Origin: Amphritea atlantica
GTDB lineage: Bacteria; Pseudomonadota; Gammaproteobacteria; Pseudomonadales; Balneatricaceae
NCBI RefSeq assembly: GCF_018860855.1
Contig: NZ_JAHKQE010000002.1
Coordinates: forward strand, 43,705-107,704
Direction: 5' to 3'
DNA: 64,000 nucleotides
Below are positions 60,195 through 64,000 of this stretch, piece after piece. The translations under genes were made by a program, and so were the position numbers. Under the pieces are notes generated by a model. It was given only the letters and a program-made list of their open reading frames with translations, did not search any database and was not told the origin of the DNA. Every line of letters starts with the position of its first letter. The stretch's first letter is position 1.

Positions 60195-62018
60195 CTACCC
60201 CCAGAAACGCCACAATTGAAGTTTCATCCAATCAACCATGCTGCGCGTCCAGATACTGATCAATAGACGCTCATCAACATATATCTGCGCCACCCCTTCG
60301 AGGCCGACACGTAACATCTCATCCTTATTGTCAAAATCAGCTTCAACACGATAAACCGTCGCCCCTTCGAGCACTTCAGCCATAGGATTTATACGCGTGA
60401 CGGTAAACGAAAACTTCTGGTCAGGTAGAGCAGATAACACCAGCTGACCGGTTTGCCCTTGACGGATATCATTAATTCTAAATTCATCCACATACATGGC
60501 TAACCTGAAGTGACGACGGGGGGATAATTCAAATAATACATCGCCCTGTCGTAACAGAGTGCCGATTCTCTGACTCAAATCCCCCGACACAATCAAGGCA
60601 TCAAATGGCGCTTTCATCACCGCCTGAGATATCTGATATTCAAGCAGCTTTATTTCAGCCTGCGCCCGCTTACCCTGAGCATTATTAATCTGCACTTGCG
60701 TGCGCTCGTTTCTCGCTAAGGCTTCTTCATACTTACGCCGCGATGTAGCCTCTTGGTTGACCCAGCTCATCAACTGCAAGCGTAATTCTCGCGTATCCAG
60801 TTCGGCTAACAACGCCCCTTGTTTTAGCGTATCCCCCGCCCTGAGTGTCGCATTCTGTAAATAACCATCATAGGGGGCAACGATAGAGCGGATCTCAGCG
60901 CCCTCGATGACAGCATCCGCGCTGATATTGTAACGGCCGGGCATCAGACTAAAAAAGAGAGATAACAAGAGCAGACTAAATAGAGTAATTTTCCGACCAA
61001 GATGACCAGGACCAAACAACAAACTTAATTGATTTTTAACACTACGATAAACGTAGGCATACAGAGGTAAACAAGACTGACGTTTCTCTTCAAGTACCAC
61101 GCCGACAAAGTTAGTCAATGCTTCAGCCGTAAGCTGTTCTTCTTGGCTGAATGGCTGATCAATCGGCCGATCAAAGAGCACCGCACCGTAACAGTCTTCT
61201 TTATCAACCAGCGGTATCGTCATCAGGGCGCGCTGCCCTTTTTCTACCGCCAAAATACTATGCGCGTGTGTTACCCGGTTATGGCCATCCAGAGCGGGCC
61301 ATACGATAGATTCTTGTTGATCAACGGCTTCCTGCATCGCCTGAGTCGTTAATTTAACTAACTCATGTTTCTTACTATGGCCGCTACTATTTGACTCAGA
61401 ATGGACCTCTAACTCAGCATTTTTAACAAATCCGAGCACGACTCGTTCGGCGTCTAGATATTGCCCCATCAAATTTACAAAGCGCAGCGCTGCATGCTCA
61501 AAATCACGCTCGCCAAGTACATGGGCAATACTATCGATAACAATATGTTGCCGTTGATTATCTTGGGCAACCGTATTTAACAGGTTGCGAGATAAGCGTA
61601 ACTCAAGCCATCCAGCGCAATACTCAATCACCGCCAATGCCTTGTGTAACTCCACTTCATCTGTAGCGCTCAGCAACACAGTAACGACCGCGCGCAACGC
61701 GCCATCGACAAAAACGGGGTAACTGCCAATATGATGTTTACCATCATCTAAAGGCATGATCAGCGGCTGTTTTGACTTCAGAGTCTCGTCCGCTGCATCC
61801 AGTAGTAATTTATCCTGAGTGCCCACTTCGGGCCAAACGGCCATCGAATGAAACTGTCCACTGTGTGCTTCATCGGCAACGACTAATGCGACGCGAACCT
61901 GGGGTAATTGACCGCACAACCACTCCAGCCAGGTAAAATGCCAATTATCATGATGGGTATCCAACAACCCATTCAGCTGCTGAATAGAGTCAGGCAACGA
62001 AGCTGTGATCTCACCCAT
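60195..62018 (-). CDS. GAF-GAF-HlyD membrane adaptor
   Basis: 607 residues. The first 325 residues hold two GAF-like domains, one weaker (about 25-150) and one clearer (about 165-325: RDFEHAALRFVNLMGQYLDAERVVLGF, then ALMTIPLVDKEDCYGAVLFDR). One membrane helix follows (about 344-362, ITLFSLLLLSLFFSLMPG), then a lipoyl/helical-hairpin HlyD domain (IVAPYDGYLQNATLRAGDTLKQG; AVMKAPFDALIVSGDL) and a beta-barrel (about 510-585). Cytoplasmic sensor domains on a membrane-fusion protein are unusual and suggest export gated by a ligand. No clear ribosome site is seen before its ATG. Confidence 0.88.
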   Translation of the reverse strand: MGEITASLPDSIQQLNGLLDTHHDNWHFTWLEWLCGQLPQVRVALVVADEAHSGQFHSMAVWPEVGTQDKLLLDAADETLKSKQPLIMPLDDGKHHIGSYPVFVDGALRAVVTVLLSATDEVELHKALAVIEYCAGWLELRLSRNLLNTVAQDNQRQHIVIDSIAHVLGERDFEHAALRFVNLMGQYLDAERVVLGFVKNAELEVHSESNSSGHSKKHELVKLTTQAMQEAVDQQESIVWPALDGHNRVTHAHSILAVEKGQRALMTIPLVDKEDCYGAVLFDRPIDQPFSQEEQLTAEALTNFVGVVLEEKRQSCLPLYAYVYRSVKNQLSLLFGPGHLGRKITLFSLLLLSLFFSLMPGRYNISADAVIEGAEIRSIVAPYDGYLQNATLRAGDTLKQGALLAELDTRELRLQLMSWVNQEATSRRKYEEALARNERTQVQINNAQGKRAQAEIKLLEYQISQAVMKAPFDALIVSGDLSQRIGTLLRQGDVLFELSPRRHFRLAMYVDEFRINDIRQGQTGQLVLSALPDQKFSFTVTRINPMAEVLEGATVYRVEADFDNKDEMLRVGLEGVAQIYVDERLLISIWTRSMVDWMKLQLWRFWG

Positions 62019-62111
62019 AAATAGATTCTTTTTTTATGTGTCTAAATATAAAAATGCCCCGGCATGCCAAAACATACCGAAGCGTTTATAAACTAACCCA
62101 CTCTCGATTCC

Positions 62112-62417
62112 TTAATTTTTATTTACGCCGGTATCATCAAGCTTACCAAAACGCTTTTCATACTCTTCCACAACACCATTCAACAGCAGCGATAAACGCT
62201 TTGCCGCAAAAGGGCTAACAATCATACGATCCGTTAATTCAATACCGACTTCTTTTTGACCTGCGCGCCATGCTTGGTTGGTACCAAACAACAGCGTCAC
62301 TTCCTCGCGTGTACTGGAAACATTACACACATTGGCGTAAGTACTACGCATCTTGCTGTCGTCCCAACGAATTGTCGGTCCACTTGCTTTCTTATTTTCT
62401 ACCGTATCGCCAGACAT
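62112..62417 (-). CDS. DUF3467 family protein
   Basis: A 101-residue cytoplasmic protein of the DUF3467 family: IRWDDSKMRSTYANVCNVSSTREEV, TLLFGTNQAW and ELTDRMIVSPFAAKRLSLLLNGVV match the family core. GAGGA precedes the ATG. The function of the family is unknown. It lies 32 bp after the RTX-type gene and 93 bp before the GAF-HlyD gene, so it probably belongs to the operon; a chaperone or sorting role for the giant substrate is only a guess. Confidence 0.9.
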   Translation of the reverse strand: MSGDTVENKKASGPTIRWDDSKMRSTYANVCNVSSTREEVTLLFGTNQAWRAGQKEVGIELTDRMIVSPFAAKRLSLLLNGVVEEYEKRFGKLDDTGVNKN

Positions 62418-62449
62418 CTTAATTCCTCAATGTTTTCGTTTAAATAACT

Positions 62450-64000
62450 TCATGTTAAATCCTTTTTCTGCCAGATCGAATACTTCCGACTGGACTGTGC
62501 TCTTCGCAAGTCTTGCAAATCTCCCTGAATAACATTGTCTTCATTACTTAAGCGCCCAAGTCGCCATCCTCGCTGCCCTGCCACATTAGCCGCTAACAGC
62601 AGACCAATGGCCAATGAATCCGATAAGGGTTCACTTGCCGGCGCGGCATACTCACGGTCCAGCTCCGTTGCTTCACCATCAACACTCTTTTCAGAATCGC
62701 TAGCGGTTGACAGCCAAGACCTATCTTGCGCTGGCCGTTCATTCACCATAGCCACTGGAATTATGGCATCATCTGGCGCGACAGGGGCTGTAGGTTTCTG
62801 CTCTTCGACTGGTACGCTAACAGGTCTAGATGTATGACCCGATCCTCTTCGTTGCTCAACACCAAGCAGTGGAAGATTCCGCAAAAACTCTTGCAGCTCT
62901 TGATCAGACAAGCGGGAAAGCTCTTCGCCATTCAACAGTGGCGTTAAACGCAAGGCCGTATCAATACGCAGTGGTTCAGCGTCAGAGTCCCCAGAGTCTA
63001 TAAAGATGTCATCATCCTCTTCTTGCGCTATATCCGTATTAACACCATAGATGCTAAACAGGCTAGAAGATATAACTTCACGGTTAGTCGGGTCAGAAAC
63101 AATCAATAAAGAGGTGAAGTCTGCGGAATCCTGAATACGCGCATAGTTACCGATAATGACATCGGTGATTAAACTACCATCGTAATAATCAAAGCCACTA
63201 CCACCGACCATAATGTCAAATCCGTCTCCGCCTGACAGAATGTCACTGGCGCCAAAGGTCGGTAAAGTAGACTGGAAATCCCTCAGCCCTGAATTCGCTA
63301 TTGTAATATTAACAAAGTCACCAAAGATGGCATCCTCGCCCTCCTCGCCACGAATCGAATCAGAACCGGCACCACCAAGCCCAATATCGTTGCCCGCACC
63401 CAGATTAACAATGTCGTTCCCGCCTAAATTCGCATCGACATCATTTCTGATTAATACGGCAGGTTCTGAGGTAAAGTTATAATTCAGGACACCGGTATCG
63501 GCAATCACAATGTCGTTATCTGCACCAGAGTTGATAACATCACTGCCTAAGCCGCTAAAGATAATGTCATCGCCAGCATCCGTGTTGATATGGTCTTCAC
63601 CATCGCCCTCGTTGCTAGTCATAATGCTTTGTAGTCGGCCCGTGTCAAATAGCACCTCACCGGTATCGCCTAGAACGACATCGTCACCGATACCCGTGAC
63701 AACGCTATCCGCCCCAGGACCAGCCAGAATAACGTTATCACCATCTCCGCTTTGAATAGTGTCAGCACCACCGATTGAAGTTTCCGCTGACGTTACTCGC
63801 GTAATAACATTATCAACATAGATCAACTCACCGGCATCACCCAAGATCACATCCACACCATCGCCGGTGGTTACTCTATCGGCATTGAAGCCGCCGATCA
63901 CGCGGTTACTGCCATCCCCTGCATCAATGGTATCTAGGCCGGTGGTTGTCTCATCGACATCCGTCGACAGCAAACGTACCGCCATCCCATCAACATATTG
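62450..64000 (-). CDS. Giant RTX-type calcium-binding repeat protein, C-terminal part (truncated by window)
   Basis: Only the last 516 residues are visible; the start lies beyond the right edge. The first 270 or so visible residues are glycine/aspartate repeats of RTX type, for example DGVDVILGDAGEL, GDDVVLGDTGEVLFDTG, AGDDIIFSGLGSDVINSG and GGDGFDIMVGGSGFDYYDG, grouped in longer units of about 60-65 residues, which should bind calcium outside the cell. A proline/acidic linker follows. Near the C-terminus comes a hydrophobic run LSDSLAIGLLLAANVAG and a basic tail RGWRLGRL... ending KYSIWQKKDLT. It is probably the substrate of the downstream export genes. Confidence 0.87.
   Translation of the reverse strand, partial: QYVDGMAVRLLSTDVDETTTGLDTIDAGDGSNRVIGGFNADRVTTGDGVDVILGDAGELIYVDNVITRVTSAETSIGGADTIQSGDGDNVILAGPGADSVVTGIGDDVVLGDTGEVLFDTGRLQSIMTSNEGDGEDHINTDAGDDIIFSGLGSDVINSGADNDIVIADTGVLNYNFTSEPAVLIRNDVDANLGGNDIVNLGAGNDIGLGGAGSDSIRGEEGEDAIFGDFVNITIANSGLRDFQSTLPTFGASDILSGGDGFDIMVGGSGFDYYDGSLITDVIIGNYARIQDSADFTSLLIVSDPTNREVISSSLFSIYGVNTDIAQEEDDDIFIDSGDSDAEPLRIDTALRLTPLLNGEELSRLSDQELQEFLRNLPLLGVEQRRGSGHTSRPVSVPVEEQKPTAPVAPDDAIIPVAMVNERPAQDRSWLSTASDSEKSVDGEATELDREYAAPASEPLSDSLAIGLLLAANVAGQRGWRLGRLSNEDNVIQGDLQDLRRAQSSRKYSIWQKKDLT

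Overview
The window looks like chromosomal DNA of a marine gammaproteobacterium, most likely in the Oceanospirillales (Amphritea/Neptunomonas/Marinobacterium-like). The reasons are the gammaproteobacterial order hemA / TPR-lolB / tRNA-Gln / prs-rplY-pth-ychF, a LuxS close to that of enterics and vibrios, fadBA with several fatty-acid genes, and a FimX-like c-di-GMP protein. The genus is inferred from memory and not tested. No phage, insertion sequence, CRISPR array or rRNA operon was seen.

Layout. 1-4.7 kb: an AraC-type regulator divergent from a DUF1302 / DUF1329 envelope pair. 4.7-8.6 kb: a small Cys-rich protein, a spermidine-synthase-like methyltransferase, luxS, a CvfB-like S1 protein and a short thiolase-like protein. 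8.6-9.4 kb: a gene-free stretch holding a probable Fur-controlled small RNA (Fur box over a -35/-10 pair, about 85 nt, hairpin end), with a second strong terminator behind it. 9.4-15.6 kb: an NDH-SelD fusion, a PilZ protein, a periplasmic MsrA-MsrB fusion, a small exported protein and a GIY-YIG-like protein with a coiled-coil tail. 15.6-31 kb, mostly minus strand: acpH, fadA-fadB, an acyltransferase, enoyl-CoA hydratase, DUF2889, fadD, an SCP2 protein, an acyl-CoA dehydrogenase, a universal stress protein, an RND exporter and a YCF48-like propeller. Together these form a lipid and fatty-acid uptake and oxidation block. 31-36 kb: a complete branched-chain amino acid ABC transporter (livKHMGF). 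36-39.7 kb: small accessory genes (zinc ribbon, SixA, AEC transporter, ankyrin protein, RidA). 39.7-50.4 kb: a housekeeping block with a CoA-binding protein, moeB-like, prmC, prfA, hemA, and divergent from it TPR lipoprotein, lolB, tRNA-Gln, prs, rplY, pth, ychF. The ispE normally found after lolB is absent. 50.6-51.4 kb: two Met-Gln tRNA pairs followed by two exact-period 163-bp repeats that each end in a copy of the tRNA-Gln 3' end, resembling the E. coli tyrT/rtT repeats. 51.5-55 kb: a FimX-like protein and serB.

The most unusual part is 55.3-64 kb, a minus-strand operon entering from the right edge. In transcription order it encodes the C-terminal part of a giant RTX-type repeat protein, a DUF3467 protein, a HlyD-type adaptor with two N-terminal GAF-like domains, a PqqD-like/M50-protease/HlyD fusion, a shortened second SecA, and a small exported adaptor. 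No ABC exporter lies in the visible part. I infer a dedicated export system for the giant repeat protein that uses a SecA-like motor and a membrane metalloprotease.
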